Shown: piece by piece, positions 52,955 to 57,384 of the stretch
Layout of the letters: each line of letters begins with the position of its first letter
Position numbering within the stretch: position 1 is the first letter of the stretch
Source: Glandiceps talaboti
Lineage: Eukaryota; Hemichordata; Enteropneusta; Spengelidae
Length of the DNA: 62,000 nucleotides
NCBI RefSeq assembly: GCF_964340395.1
Contig: NC_135559.1
Span: forward strand, 5,292,501-5,354,500
Direction of reading: 5' to 3'
Translations under genes and position numbers: made by a program
Notes under the pieces: generated by a model
Seen by the model: the letters and a program-made list of their open reading frames with translations, nothing else
Told to the model about the DNA's origin: nothing
Databases searched by the model: none

Positions 52955-53226
52955 GCTTTTTAAAAATGTTATTTTTTGTTTCCAGACGCAACAGGCCATC
53001 ATTATCTGCACGTATGGCATTTGACCGCCCAGTCTACAAGAACCTTACTGAGGAGACAGACGGTGTGTTGGCATATTACCGTGATGATGAAGCAGCTGAC
53101 AGGGAGCTTGCAAACACTCAAGGATATCCAGCTGCACAAACAAATGGAGAACCACCAAAAGAACTTGGAAAATATTCTCGTCTTCAGTTTGACAGAGGGA
53201 ATGAATATGTGACTTTCAGTCAATGA
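16939..53226 (+). CDS. LRP-like receptor: three YWTD propellers, two EGF, one sushi, one TM (21-exon gene)
   Basis: A whole-gene entry; exons are listed separately. Joining 21 coding exons at GT/AG borders gives 3,666 nt (1,221 residues plus stop) with matching phase at every junction. Predicted layout: signal peptide 1 to about 23; propeller 1 about 30-327; EGF 1 about 328-369; propeller 2 about 370-649; EGF 2 about 650-686; linker 687-725; sushi 726-785; propeller 3 about 786-1050; Ser/Thr/Pro stalk about 1055-1110; TM about 1113-1136; cytoplasmic tail to 1221. YWTD propellers with EGF are the ligand-binding and pH-switch unit of LDLR/LRP proteins, and LRP5/6-type receptors use them in Wnt signalling. 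The absence of LDL class A repeats and the sushi module separate this protein from LDLR and LRP1/2/4/5/6. It is probably a surface endocytic or signalling receptor; its ligand is unknown. Confidence 0.85.
17904..17970. repeat. Small inverted repeat
   Basis: AGGACTCAATTCTGACA near 17891-17910 is answered by its near-complement TGTCAGAATCGAGTCCT near 17951-17968, about 45 bp apart. There is no other signal. Confidence 0.5.
18361..18530. repeat. Two-copy tandem duplication (about 72-80 bp)
   Basis: GTGTTTGATACCAT..AAG followed by CTAAAAGTATAACTG and GTGAGCAGTCTAAAC is repeated twice, with the start of a third unit. It is preceded by an inverted repeat around CCACAGGCACTTGAAT (18272-18364). Confidence 0.8.
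20660..20800. repeat. Short tandem repeat, TGACTGA-rich
   Basis: About three imperfect copies of a unit of roughly 40 bp, GACTCTCTGACTGATTGTC plus CAATGTATGTGA. Confidence 0.75.
22207..22569. mobile_element. MITE, 363 bp, 9-bp TSD (TAGTCTAGTTCC ends)
   Basis: Terminal inverted repeats TAGTCTAGTTCCTGATGG are flanked by exact direct repeats TCTTTTGGG at 22198-22206 and 22570-22578. Internally it shares patches with 33124-33526 (CTGTGCTC, ATATAAACATGATGAC, GTGATGGATT), so the two are one family. It is non-coding. Confidence 0.92.
23009..23150. repeat. ACAT/AC microsatellite
   Basis: A run of ACAT, then AC, then ACAT units. Open frames on both strands are artefacts. Confidence 0.95.
23379..23538. 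mobile_element. Foldback element with about 58-bp arms
   Basis: The left arm (23379-23437) and right arm (23480-23538) are imperfect complements over their whole length, with outer ends TTACAAAGGTTA. The 42-bp spacer contains nothing recognisable. It is probably a MITE remnant. Confidence 0.7.
24010..24205. repeat. Poly-C / poly-A / (CA)n tract
   Basis: About 26 C, about 25 A, an A/C-rich stretch and then a (CA)n run. Homopolymer lengths may be unreliable in assembly. Open frames (Pro/Lys/His or Cys/Val) are artefacts. Confidence 0.9.
26828..27127. mobile_element. Foldback MITE (family with 41012-41253)
   Basis: Nested inverted repeats run from near ACTCACAGTCC / GGACTGGTGAGAGAGTCTA inward through TACCAATATC, ACTGTTGG and GACTACATAGGGCTAATCA to a small centre. 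CAGTCCTGGGAGC, TTGTTTTGTATGTACC and TTAGCCCTATGTGGTCGATGA-like strings are shared with 41012-41253. The right end is TAGACT; the left end is degraded and no TSD is visible. Confidence 0.75.
27163..27813. mobile_element. MITE-like element with TAGTCTAGATGC ends, 651 bp
   Basis: The left end TAGTCTAGATGC..GGTATCCAATCAT matches the complement of the right end TAGTCTAGATGCC..GGTTTCCAATCAT over about 37 bp with some mismatches. The termini belong to the TAG(A/T)CT group, but no 9-bp duplication is seen, so the element is old or composite. Confidence 0.6.
27926..28017. repeat. Small hairpin (20-bp arms)
   Basis: TAACCTGTCTACAT-GCTGAT near 27926-27945 is complemented at 27997-28017, with about 50 bp between. 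Confidence 0.65.
29170..29625. repeat. AT-rich minisatellite, unit about 27 bp
   Basis: Many imperfect copies of ATGAAATTTACACAGAATACAC with phase slips. The minus-strand open frame (FCVNFIL repeats) is a by-product of the unit length. Confidence 0.85.
30336..30498. mobile_element. hAT-like MITE, copy 1
   Basis: Ends CAGGGTGAACAAATC and GATTTGTTCACCCCTG form inverted repeats of hAT type (CAGGGGTG). The interior GTCCGGGACTAGC, GGACCACACAAATTTTACC and AAGGCACTGGTC matches copy 2 at 31765-31967. An exact 8-bp duplication was not found. Confidence 0.7.
31765..31967. mobile_element. hAT-like MITE, copy 2
   Basis: The same family as 30336-30498 but about 40 bp longer in the middle (31833-31890). 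Termini are CAGGGGTGAAGAAATC / GATTTGTTCACCCCTG. The small open frame across it is not a gene. Confidence 0.72.
32119..32260. repeat. Two-copy tandem duplication (about 75 bp)
   Basis: TTAAACAATGGATCTCATCT..CCATTTGATAT..GAAGTGATATTGTTTACGG occurs twice in direct tandem with few differences. Confidence 0.85.
32494..32742. mobile_element. TA-duplicating MITE, copy 2 (GGGAACTTGCAA ends)
   Basis: The same element as 13132-13375. It shares the left-end segment with CAGACTGAG and GCTCAGACGCAAAGGACT and the right-end GATGCAACATTCAACATGG. It is flanked by TA (32492-32493 and 32743-32744). One terminal base differs (GTTACC versus GTTCCC). Confidence 0.88.
33124..33526. mobile_element. MITE, 403 bp (TAGTCTAGTTCCTATACG ends) just before receptor exon 2
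   Basis: Twenty-one-base perfect terminal inverted repeats begin TAGTCTAGTTCCTATACG. The interior is related to 22207-22569. The element ends 77 bp upstream of exon 2, so it lies next to the splice acceptor. No exact TSD is seen (CAAGAAAAG versus GAATAAAAT). Confidence 0.85.
33604..33897 (+). CDS. Receptor exon 2 (propeller 1, blades 1-2)
   Basis: Acceptor TTTTCAG, donor G|GTGAGA, 294 nt, phase 1 in and out. It encodes ALAQDE, then blade motifs LIWVD and LMFWTD with the DYDYEDN turn typical of YWTD repeats. Confidence 0.88.
33995..34402. mobile_element. MITE in intron 2 with about 50-bp inverted ends
   Basis: GGACGATCGCACAATGTCGC and the following CACAAGCTCAATAAAC.. (33996-34050) are answered by near-complements at 34348-34400. 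The flanks carry TAA on both sides, consistent with a TA-targeting element. It is non-coding. Confidence 0.75.
34839..35025 (+). CDS. Receptor exon 3 (propeller 1, blade 3)
   Basis: 187 nt, phase 1 in, phase 2 out, donor GTAATG. It encodes VFHGTSSYVEGIAADWL, the blade signature KLYWTD and GLDKPRGIAVNP, all standard YWTD features. Confidence 0.9.
35190..35432. repeat. (GTAT)n / (GT)n microsatellite in intron 3
   Basis: Long GTAT run with TTAT interruptions and a GT block. Cys/Met/Tyr/Val frames are artefacts. Confidence 0.95.
35601..35678. repeat. Hairpin, about 29-bp arms, intron 3
   Basis: TGGCCTTCTCACTGATAAAC.. (35601-35629) is complemented by ..GTTGATCACTGAGAAGGCCA (35650-35678) with a few mismatches and a loop of about 20 bp. 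Confidence 0.75.
35806..35955 (+). CDS. Receptor exon 4 (propeller 1, blade 4)
   Basis: 150 nt, phase 2 in and out. It encodes HLFWTDWGSNAKVEMASLSG and the NGLTVDY turn. Acceptor ACCAG, donor GTGGGT. Confidence 0.9.
36334..36398. repeat. Perfect-arm hairpin (25-bp arms, 15-bp loop), intron 4
   Basis: GTCAGTGCAGTAAGGT.. (36334-36358) pairs with 36374-36398, with only a G-T pair as exception. Size and loop would suit a pre-miRNA-like or MITE hairpin. No homologue is recognised. Confidence 0.8.
36679..36820 (+). CDS. Receptor exon 5 (propeller 1, blade 5)
   Basis: 142 nt, phase 2 in, phase 0 out, donor GTAAGT. It encodes SLYWADSSNDNLYCIHLKD and PSFGHFFDIDMDS. Confidence 0.9.
36841..37270. repeat. 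C-rich degenerate minisatellite, intron 5
   Basis: Several C-runs (36841-36880, 37011-37026, 37143-37159) alternate with AATCTGTTGGTAGCATA and GTAGTGTAAAGGTTTTCACC. This gives an imperfect unit of about 50-65 bp. Confidence 0.75.
37311..37505. repeat. Dispersed C/G-run-associated repeat, copy 1
   Basis: Contains GTGTGGGTACTCAGGGGTA and CTTGCAGTGTTTTCTGTTGC, also found at 52393-52545 and 59310-59470, each next to a C- or G-run. No terminal repeats were seen and the class is unknown. Confidence 0.6.
37510..37660 (+). CDS. Receptor exon 6 (propeller 1, blade 6)
   Basis: 151 nt, phase 0 in, phase 1 out, donor GTAAGT. It encodes NYFFISDWGNNAIDIIP and RPPGMFKPYGVVMYDQARQP, the last blade leading into the EGF module. 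Confidence 0.88.
38413..38538 (+). CDS. Receptor exon 7 (EGF-like module 1)
   Basis: 126 nt, phase 1 in and out, donor GTGAGT. It encodes PCQTNNGGCDQLCVG followed by YKCICSIGYTLLNDSHTC, i.e. the six-cysteine NGGC-type EGF that closes a YWTD propeller in LDLR-family proteins. Confidence 0.92.
38551..39000. mobile_element. MITE-like element 12 bp after an exon donor, intron 7
   Basis: The ends AGAGAGGTTTAGAT and their exact complement (38551-38564 and 38987-39000) bound 450 bp with unusually many CGs. It starts 12 bp downstream of the exon 7/intron border. No clear TSD is seen. Confidence 0.65.
39240..39670. repeat. 24-bp minisatellite, intron 7
   Basis: About 17 copies of TAGTGGACGTTTGATTACATATGG-type units ending about 65 bp before exon 8. 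The 24-bp length keeps frames open, which gives a spurious frame. Confidence 0.95.
39735..40004 (+). CDS. Receptor exon 8 (propeller 2, blades 1-2)
   Basis: 270 nt, phase 1 in and out, acceptor TTTCAG, donor GTAATG. It encodes QLFFVDKDGICQLP and KLYFYDRNDSYIKVFSLEHG. Confidence 0.9.
40005..40460. repeat. About 108-bp minisatellite starting at the exon 8 donor
   Basis: Four copies of a unit with ATATACCAGTGAAAA, TTGCACACATGCTATTGG and GCACTGCAGTGCAATAC, beginning within about 10 bp of the splice donor. It includes the palindrome GCACTGCAGTGC. Confidence 0.92.
40639..40792 (+). CDS. Receptor exon 9 (propeller 2, blade 3)
   Basis: 154 nt, phase 1 in, phase 2 out, acceptor TTGTAG, donor GTTAGT. 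It encodes IAVDWLSSNLYWTDLTNKHI and HPTAIVVNPHEG. Confidence 0.92.
41012..41253. mobile_element. MITE, 242 bp, 9-bp TSD, intron 9
   Basis: The termini TAGACTCTC..CAGTCCTGGGAGC and TAGACAGTCC.. form inverted repeats that extend about 65 bp inward. The element is flanked by exact direct repeats ATGAATCCA (41003-41011 and 41254-41262). It is related to 26828-27127. Confidence 0.92.
41529..41673. repeat. Inverted repeat with 28-bp arms, intron 9
   Basis: TTATTCATCAATATTTTCC.. (41529-41556) is complemented at 41646-41673 with one or two mismatches, spacing about 90 bp. A small MITE is possible. Confidence 0.7.
42089..42223 (+). CDS. Receptor exon 10 (propeller 2, blade 4)
   Basis: 135 nt, phase 2 in and out, acceptor TTTGCAG, donor GTAGGT. 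It encodes VMYWADAGPNPRIVKCDLSG and HPASLTIDFDKQ. Confidence 0.92.
42877..43015 (+). CDS. Receptor exon 11 (propeller 2, blade 5)
   Basis: 139 nt, phase 2 in, phase 0 out, acceptor TTTTAG, donor GTAATG. It encodes NLYWSDKELKVVNYISLDG. A short repeat CACCAAGTCTACATCATTTT lies upstream (42729-42840). Confidence 0.9.
43171..43345 (-). mobile_element. SINE fragment (same body as 9741-10016), headless
   Basis: Shares GGAGTACTCGGGGAAAACCTGC-type core (in two parts), GTTCGGTAGAGTCAAAC and AACGACACTCTTCTTAC with the SINE at 9.8 kb. The tRNA-like head is absent, so it is truncated. Confidence 0.7.
43730..44040. repeat. About 35-bp minisatellite, intron 11
   Basis: Eight to nine copies of TCATCGGCAAATAATGAGG followed by GCTATGTTTCAATACC, with small length differences. 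Confidence 0.93.
44184..44325 (+). CDS. Receptor exon 12 (propeller 2, blade 6)
   Basis: 142 nt, phase 0 in, phase 1 out, acceptor ATTTCAG, donor GTAAGT. It encodes DFLFVTELTNHNIIIVNKEE. The blade is degenerate (VTE in place of WTD), usual for the first or last strand of a propeller. Confidence 0.88.
44494..45055. repeat. 64-bp minisatellite, intron 12
   Basis: About eight nearly identical units with AACTTGGCATGAATGTAAAT, GTGGAGTAGACAGTAACAC and TACTCATATCTACAAGTAGT. Its uniformity suggests recent expansion or gene-conversion homogenisation. Confidence 0.96.
45204..45314 (+). CDS. Receptor exon 13 (EGF-like module 2)
   Basis: 111 nt, phase 1 in and out, acceptor TTACAG, donor GTAAGT. It encodes ACDIDNGGCSQLCL and PECVCQDQNDKGQEC, a second NGGC-type EGF. 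Confidence 0.93.
45797..45913 (+). CDS. Receptor exon 14 (probable linker exon)
   Basis: 117 nt (39 codons), phase 1 in and out, acceptor TTTTTGTCAAG, donor GTAAGA. It encodes SKNSNQYPICYPYGHLNETQ and LLDKLEC with two cysteines. The frame agrees with both neighbours, and skipping it also keeps frame. The domain is not recognised. The AAG acceptor is weaker than the others, so this may be an alternative exon. Confidence 0.6.
46036..46215 (+). CDS. Receptor exon 15 (sushi/CCP module)
   Basis: 180 nt, phase 1 in and out, acceptor GTTTTAG, donor GTAAGA. It encodes RCPTSFLHGSVDGEPC, then NSCEFKCDSYF, LKCGREGFW and a final Cys. This is a complement-control-protein fold pattern with an extra cysteine pair. 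Such modules mediate protein-protein contacts and are unusual between YWTD propellers. Confidence 0.85.
47198..47443 (+). CDS. Receptor exon 16 (propeller 3, blades 1-2)
   Basis: 246 nt, phase 1 in and out, acceptor CTTTCAG, donor GTGAGG. It encodes DDFLLVTDTNARQITLIDM and MIYWTDANKREVYRARLDG. Confidence 0.93.
47770..48315. repeat. 63-bp minisatellite, intron 16
   Basis: Nine units with CATAATGAGTGTCATCTTAA, CCAACCCCTATTTATTATGC and GTCAAAATCATCTTG. Because 63 is divisible by 3 without stops, both strands stay open (about 210 and 270 codons). These are not genes: they lie between confirmed receptor exons and encode only a 21-residue repeat. Confidence 0.97.
48470..48635 (+). CDS. Receptor exon 17 (propeller 3, blade 3)
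   Basis: 166 nt, phase 1 in, phase 2 out, acceptor TTTCACAG, donor GTGAGT. It encodes PDGLALDLINHHVYWTDAG and EKPRAIIVDNVHG, a textbook YWTD blade. Confidence 0.94.
49648..49778 (+). CDS. Receptor exon 18 (propeller 3, blade 4)
   Basis: 131 nt, phase 2 in, phase 1 out, acceptor CCTGCAG, donor GTAAGT. It encodes YVYWTDWSTSNARIERVRLN and WPNGLAIDFP. Confidence 0.94.
49795..49872. repeat. C/A-rich simple repeat after exon 18
   Basis: A C-run and then A/CA-rich low-complexity DNA starts about 17 bp after the donor. Confidence 0.9.
50676..50978 (+). CDS. Receptor exon 19 (propeller 3, blades 5-6)
   Basis: 303 nt, phase 1 in and out, acceptor CTTACAG, donor GTATAC. It encodes NKLYWIDASLEKIEFCDLDG, YVYWTDWQRRQLSRADKKNG and QKPNDIHAYVKKH. 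At the point where LDLR-family proteins continue into an NGGC-type EGF, the chain goes straight into a Thr/Pro-rich stalk. Confidence 0.93.
51018..51862. repeat. 845-bp compound microsatellite (GT, GTAT, CTGC, CTGT), intron 19
   Basis: Blocks of GTAT and CTGT with GCATGCATGCATG junctions. Two long blocks (about 51141-51400 and 51420-51660) repeat the same order of sub-motifs, indicating a larger duplication. Long Cys/Val/Tyr and Thr/His/Ile frames here are artefacts. Confidence 0.95.
52108..52330 (+). CDS. Receptor exon 20 (stalk and transmembrane helix)
   Basis: 223 nt, phase 1 in, phase 2 out, acceptor TTAACAG, donor GTAAGA. The Thr/Ser/Pro-rich stalk (VVTTASPKTITNAK) may be O-glycosylated. 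Then basic HQSRRHF, a hydrophobic span IMVLMAVVLLILIILVVVFL, and FWRQR as stop-transfer. Confidence 0.92.
52393..52545. repeat. Dispersed C/G-run-associated repeat, copy 2
   Basis: Shares GTGTGGGTACTCAGGGGTA, CTTGCAGTGTTTTCT and CACTTGCACTC with copies at 37.3 and 59.3 kb. Preceded by a C-run (52366-52378). Confidence 0.6.
52908..52953. repeat. (AAT)n microsatellite before the last receptor exon
   Basis: About 15 AAT units ending about 30 bp upstream of the exon 21 acceptor. Confidence 0.96.
52986..53226 (+). CDS. Receptor exon 21 (cytoplasmic tail and stop)
   Basis: 241 nt including TGA (53224-53226), phase 2 in, acceptor TTTCCAG. The tail has MAFDRPVYKNLTEE, which aligns with the FDNPVY internalisation box of LDLR but has Arg in place of Asn. 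Further tyrosines follow: VLAYYRDDE, GKYSRLQF and a final EYVTF (a YxxF-type sorting signal). Confidence 0.92.
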
Positions 53227-53252
53227 TCTTAAAATTTGTTGTCCCTTTGGTG

Positions 53253-53278
53253 TTCTTCAGAGTTAGAAGCTCTAAGAA
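53253..53278 (+). repeat. Bulged-C hairpin 1
   Basis: Lower stem TTCTT/AAGAA, bulged C, upper stem AGAG/CTCT, closing T-G, loop TAGAA. It lies 27 bp after the receptor stop. Both stems differ from the common form but remain fully paired. Confidence 0.8.
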
Positions 53279-53301
53279 ATTGAACAACTAATTACATTAC
53301 A

Positions 53302-53327
53302 CTCTTCAAAGCTAGATGCTTTGAGAG
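53302..53327 (+). repeat. Bulged-C hairpin 2
   Basis: Lower stem CTCTT/GAGAG (one T-G), bulged C, upper stem AAAG/CTTT, closing C-G, loop TAGAT. Confidence 0.8.
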
Positions 53328-53329
53328 AT

Positions 53330-53575
53330 AGTGACTCCTTGATGTCCAACGATGTCAGGAGTGACTCCTCGATGTCCAACGACATTGGTAGTCACTCCTC
53401 GGTGCCCAACAACGCCTGGAGTCCCTCCTTGATGTCCAACGATGTCCGGAGTGACTCCTCGATGTCCAATGGCATCGGTAGTCACTCCTTGGTGTCCAAT
53501 AACATCGAGAGTCCCTACTTGATGTCCAATGATGTCTGGAGTGACTTCTTGGCATCCAACGACTTCAGGAATCAC
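53330..53575. repeat. 36-bp minisatellite between hairpins 2 and 3
   Basis: About seven units of GTGACTCCT(C/T)GATGTCCAA plus a variable half. The forward frame reads a 12-residue repeat (LMSNDVRSDSS-like). The unit is a multiple of 3, so the open frame of about 130 codons is probably incidental, though it begins near 53321 and stays open past the array. Confidence 0.85.
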
Positions 53576-53595
53576 TATAAAGAGGACGATTCTAA

Positions 53596-53621
53596 CTCTT
53601 CGTTGCAAGAAGCTTCAAGAG
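53596..53621 (+). repeat. Bulged-C hairpin 3 (weakened upper stem)
   Basis: Lower stem CTCTT/AAGAG, bulged C, upper GTTG/CTTC with two central mismatches, closing C-G, loop AAGAA. Confidence 0.6.
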
Positions 53622-53732
53622 ACGACAATGGCTCAGAAATTGATGAGGAGACACATCATCTATTTAATATTTTTTGTCGTGTGAAGTTGGAGGATCACAA
53701 TTTTGCAAGACATTGGTAATAATTTTCTACGG

Positions 53733-53759
53733 CTCTCTGAAGTTAGGGTGCTTCAGGAG
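53733..53759 (+). repeat. Bulged hairpin 4 (variant)
   Basis: CTC-T-CTGAAG against CTTCAG-GAG, with a T bulge displaced relative to the other members and a loop TTAGGGTG. Confidence 0.5.
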
Positions 53760-53781
53760 CAGTGTGTAAATACAACCCTAA

Positions 53782-53807
53782 CTCTTCGGAGTAAGATGCT
53801 TCAAGAG
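53782..53807 (+). repeat. Bulged-C hairpin 5
   Basis: Lower CTCTT/AAGAG, bulged C, upper GGAG/CTTC (one G-T), closing T-G, loop AAGAT. The downstream flank ACATTG..CATGCCTTGGAG resembles that of hairpin 7, so 5-7 are part of a local duplication. Confidence 0.8.
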
Positions 53808-53861
53808 ACATTGTCCATGCCTTGGAGCATTTTCACTTACAGTCTTTTTTTTAAAATCAAA

Positions 53862-53888
53862 CTCTTCGAAGTTAGGGTGCTTCAAGAG
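53862..53888 (+). repeat. Bulged-C hairpin 6
   Basis: Lower CTCTT/AAGAG, bulged C, upper GAAG/CTTC fully paired, closing T-G, loop TAGGGT (one base longer). Confidence 0.8.
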
Positions 53889-53908
53889 TTGTTTACAAGT
53901 ACACCCAG

Positions 53909-53934
53909 TTCTTCGGAGCTAGAAGCTTCAAGAG
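53909..53934 (+). repeat. Bulged-C hairpin 7
   Basis: Lower TTCTT/AAGAG (one T-G), bulged C, upper GGAG/CTTC, closing C-G, loop TAGAA. Confidence 0.8.
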
Positions 53935-54916
53935 ACATTGCTAATGCCTTGGAGGTGTAAATGATAATGCTAAAAAGAAAATCCAAGTGACCAAATTGAT
54001 TGGTGCTTCACAGAGGTATGGTTCAACAGAGTGATGTATGTTGAAGAGTGATATTTATTTAGTTTTTTTTTTAAAGCTGGATATGTAGTAATATAGTGAC
54101 GAGTTCTTACACATCGGTATTGTAAAACAGTATATTCCACTATCTGACAAATATTTTGAAAAGCTGGCCCTTGACCAAGACCACATCTGATTAAACAGTA
54201 ATGTAGTCGTTGGTTATTTATTCACTATCAACATTACCTTTGTATTTTGCTTGAATGTTTTCTGACCTTTCTTCTTGGTCCCCATGTGCTCCCTACATCT
54301 GACAGACTCCCATTGGAGTTAACGTTCACTCTACCAATGACAACGTGTTTTGAATTTTTAGAAATTCAGGTATAGTACCTCAGAACACAGTATTCGAATA
54401 GAGCTCAAGCTCAGAGCACAGACAAAAATGGTGTTGTTCTGATGAAGCTGTTTGTTCTTTTGAACAATCAGTCAGATGTAGGAAGGAGGTGCGCACTCCC
54501 TGACTGGAACAACAAAATAAAAAAACAAATGACACTTAATACAGGAAACAGAGGTAAATGCAGAAATTGAACTGTATTCAGAACATCAGATTTTAATCAG
54601 ATTTACTATGATCATTGATCTTCAGGCTCAAATAATAATTTGGTTGATAAATTTGAAAGCTTTTTCAGCGAGACGCTATTAAAGTGCATTTCAACATCCA
54701 TATTATTTGATAGAGAAAGGCTGTATCATCAGACTCGCCTTGCCTTATGTAACATTTTCTTGTACATGTTCTATGTATAATTAATGTCTCTTTTTCTCTG
54801 TAGTGTATTGGGTCAATTCATTTAAAATTCTCTTCATGTGTTATGAGTAGACATTGGTCTATAAGATGGTATGAACTTGCCAGCAAAGTGAAGACCATAA
54901 CATTGCCACATTAGTG

Positions 54917-54936
54917 GGGGGGGGGGGGGGGGGGGG
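54917..54936. repeat. Poly-G run
   Basis: About 20 consecutive G. The short open frame beginning here is not supported by any other feature. Confidence 0.9.
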
Positions 54937-56228
54937 TATGTCATGCAACATAGCACACTTAATTGATTACTTGGGTGTTACAGGTTGTGTAACCATGACA
55001 TTCATAATGGACACTAATTACTGTATACAGTTTTACGCTACCGATGTGTACGAACTTGATTGCTTTAGATTTGATGTCCCAGCATTGACCAAACTGAGTT
55101 TGTTTACTTTTACGGTTTTAGCATTTGATTTTGTTATTAGATATTTGTGCTTATAATGTGTAGCCTATAGAGAACAAATATGAATCAACTCAACTGCCCT
55201 TAGCCCCTCAAGTATAAGCTGTCCACCCCATGAATGCCTAAAGGTGGAATAACCTACAATGACACAAAATATTCAGTTTATAAAAAGATTATTATAAATG
55301 TTTTATTGATTTCAACGAAGTGAAAAAATTGAAATGAAACTCAAATTGGATGTTGGTCATAGGTCAGAGTTCATAGTTCAAATAAACAGAGCTAGCAAAA
55401 GTACAAAAGCAGCACACTTGAAACTTCATCTAAAGCATACCCTTGAGCTCACTGGGTTCTTTTTATTGTGTCAGACAAGTAAAGCCTGTAAGTTATACTC
55501 GGTTTTCAAACTAAATTTGCCAATCTGTTCAAGCTGGTTTTGAAATAAGATATAGTTTTAAAAATTCAATGTGGTAATTAAAATTATTATAATGGTAATC
55601 AAAACATTGTAATTTATCGGATGGTGATCACACTACATTAAAAAGTAACTATAAAAAATATTTAAAAGTTTTCCTATATTTGCTCTAAATTGTCAGCATT
55701 ATTTTTTTCAAAATGTTACTATTCTGACACATGGTACGTCAAAAGTATGGTTTCTGGGTCTTTTCTAAGCCTCTAACAAACTCAACATCTACCATAGTCT
55801 AGTTGCTATAGTTACCAGTTTCAGAAAGCATGCACCCCAGAGACCAATCTCCAGGAAAATTAAAGTTCTTAAAAATATCTCTCCAAACTTTGTCATATTA
55901 AAGCTTATTCCTGATCATTCAAAATAAAACAAGAAATTTGGGCGGTCATTCTATATTATTGCGTATATTACCATCAAATCAGTGCTAGGAAGTATTTTAA
56001 GTAAACTTATTTATCTACAAAAGTATACAGTTTGATGAATAAAATAACTTTGAGTAATCGTTAGTCTTTAAGTACTAAACACTCCAATAAAGTTAGTACT
56101 CTTGATATTCAGATAGTAAATCTGTCATTTTAAGCACTATTTCATTAACATCATAAACTTGAAGAGTTACATGCAATATACTAAAACATGTTTATGTTAT
56201 CATTTTACCTTTTTTTTTTAAAGAATAA

Positions 56229-56254
56229 TTCTTCGAAGTAAGAAACTTCAAGAG
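56229..56254 (+). repeat. Bulged-C hairpin 8
   Basis: Lower TTCTT/AAGAG, bulged C, upper GAAG/CTTC, closing T-A (both bases differ from C-G), loop AAGAA. It lies 2.3 kb from its nearest relative. Confidence 0.8.
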
Positions 56255-56794
56255 AATGTACGAGGTTTGCCATTTTCTTTCACTCATAAATATTATTTCG
56301 TGAAAGTAAGAAAATATTGGTTTTTAGATGTTTCATTTTTTTTTCAAATATAAAGCAAAAGTTACAGTATATGGTATATTACATTTTGAACCTGTACTTT
56401 CATGTGCTATATCTCATTTTATATAGTTAACACAAATTTTAATTATTTTTACAAATTTTGTCACACACTACTATAGTATTCTAGGCCAAGGTTTCAATGT
56501 AATAACAATTTTGAAGTCTAAACAAACATATATAAATATCTAGAGTGTACCCTTACATTAATTCCACTTGCCTATTTGATTTTGTTCATTCCATGTTCTA
56601 CAGAAACACACATTATATATTTTACTTATTTGAGCATAAATGTGTTGGAATCTTCGTGTCCAATTCTTTTAACTTGCCACATCTTAACATTAATTGTTTG
56701 TGAAAACTGCCGCTGATGGTTAACATTTAGTATGTGTGTTTAATTGGATGTTTTGGAATAACTCTCACCCATGACAGTTTATGAATACATCACA

Positions 56795-57070
56795 ACTCCA
56801 TATATGGCAATAGGGAACATCTGAATTATTCATAATGCCATATTTGGTATGATGTGAGACTTCTGGGAATTGTTATGAATTATTCATAACACCATATTTG
56901 GCATGTCAGCAATTGCTGGAAAATGTCATGAATTATTCATATCACCATATTTGGTATAATGTTAGTCATTGCTAGGAAATGTCATGCATTATTCATAACA
57001 CCATATTTGGTGTGATGTTAGTGATTGCTGGGAAATGTCATGAATTATTTATATCACCATATTTGGTATG
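56795..57070. repeat. Degenerate array with CCATATTTGG palindromes (part 1)
   Basis: Five to six units of roughly 55-60 bp carry GAATTATTCATA followed by CACCATATTTGGTAT and GGAAATGTCAT. CCATATTTGG fits the CArG-box consensus CC(A/T)6GG. Confidence 0.85.
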
Positions 57071-57384
57071 TTTGACTGGAAAATGACTACGAAAAACTAA
57101 ATAAAGAACTTGTAATGTTACATTTGTGATGTTTTGAATGCCTTCCTTAAAGTAAAAGTTTAGTATTAACTTAAAAAAAAAAACCAGTTGGTTTCTGAAA
57201 ATGATGAATCAGTGGTCATAAACACCCATGTAACACAAAATTTGGTCTGTATTGTTCATGGTTTCTTGGAAAGCAAAGGTCACAAATTGCTTAAAAATGA
57301 CACATGATGTAAATGACTGAACAAATGATACTACAATATATATATTACCTTTGTAATCACTTGTAAGAAATCAAATGTATTAAC

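Noticed and set aside
53321-53719. 132-codon frame reading MSNDV-type repeats
   Set aside because: It is driven by a 36-bp minisatellite, lies after the receptor stop, and has no domain or splice support. I kept it as a repeat.
54914-55156. 80-codon frame starting in a poly-G run
   Set aside because: Starts in a homopolymer, has no splice signals, and there is no recognised domain.
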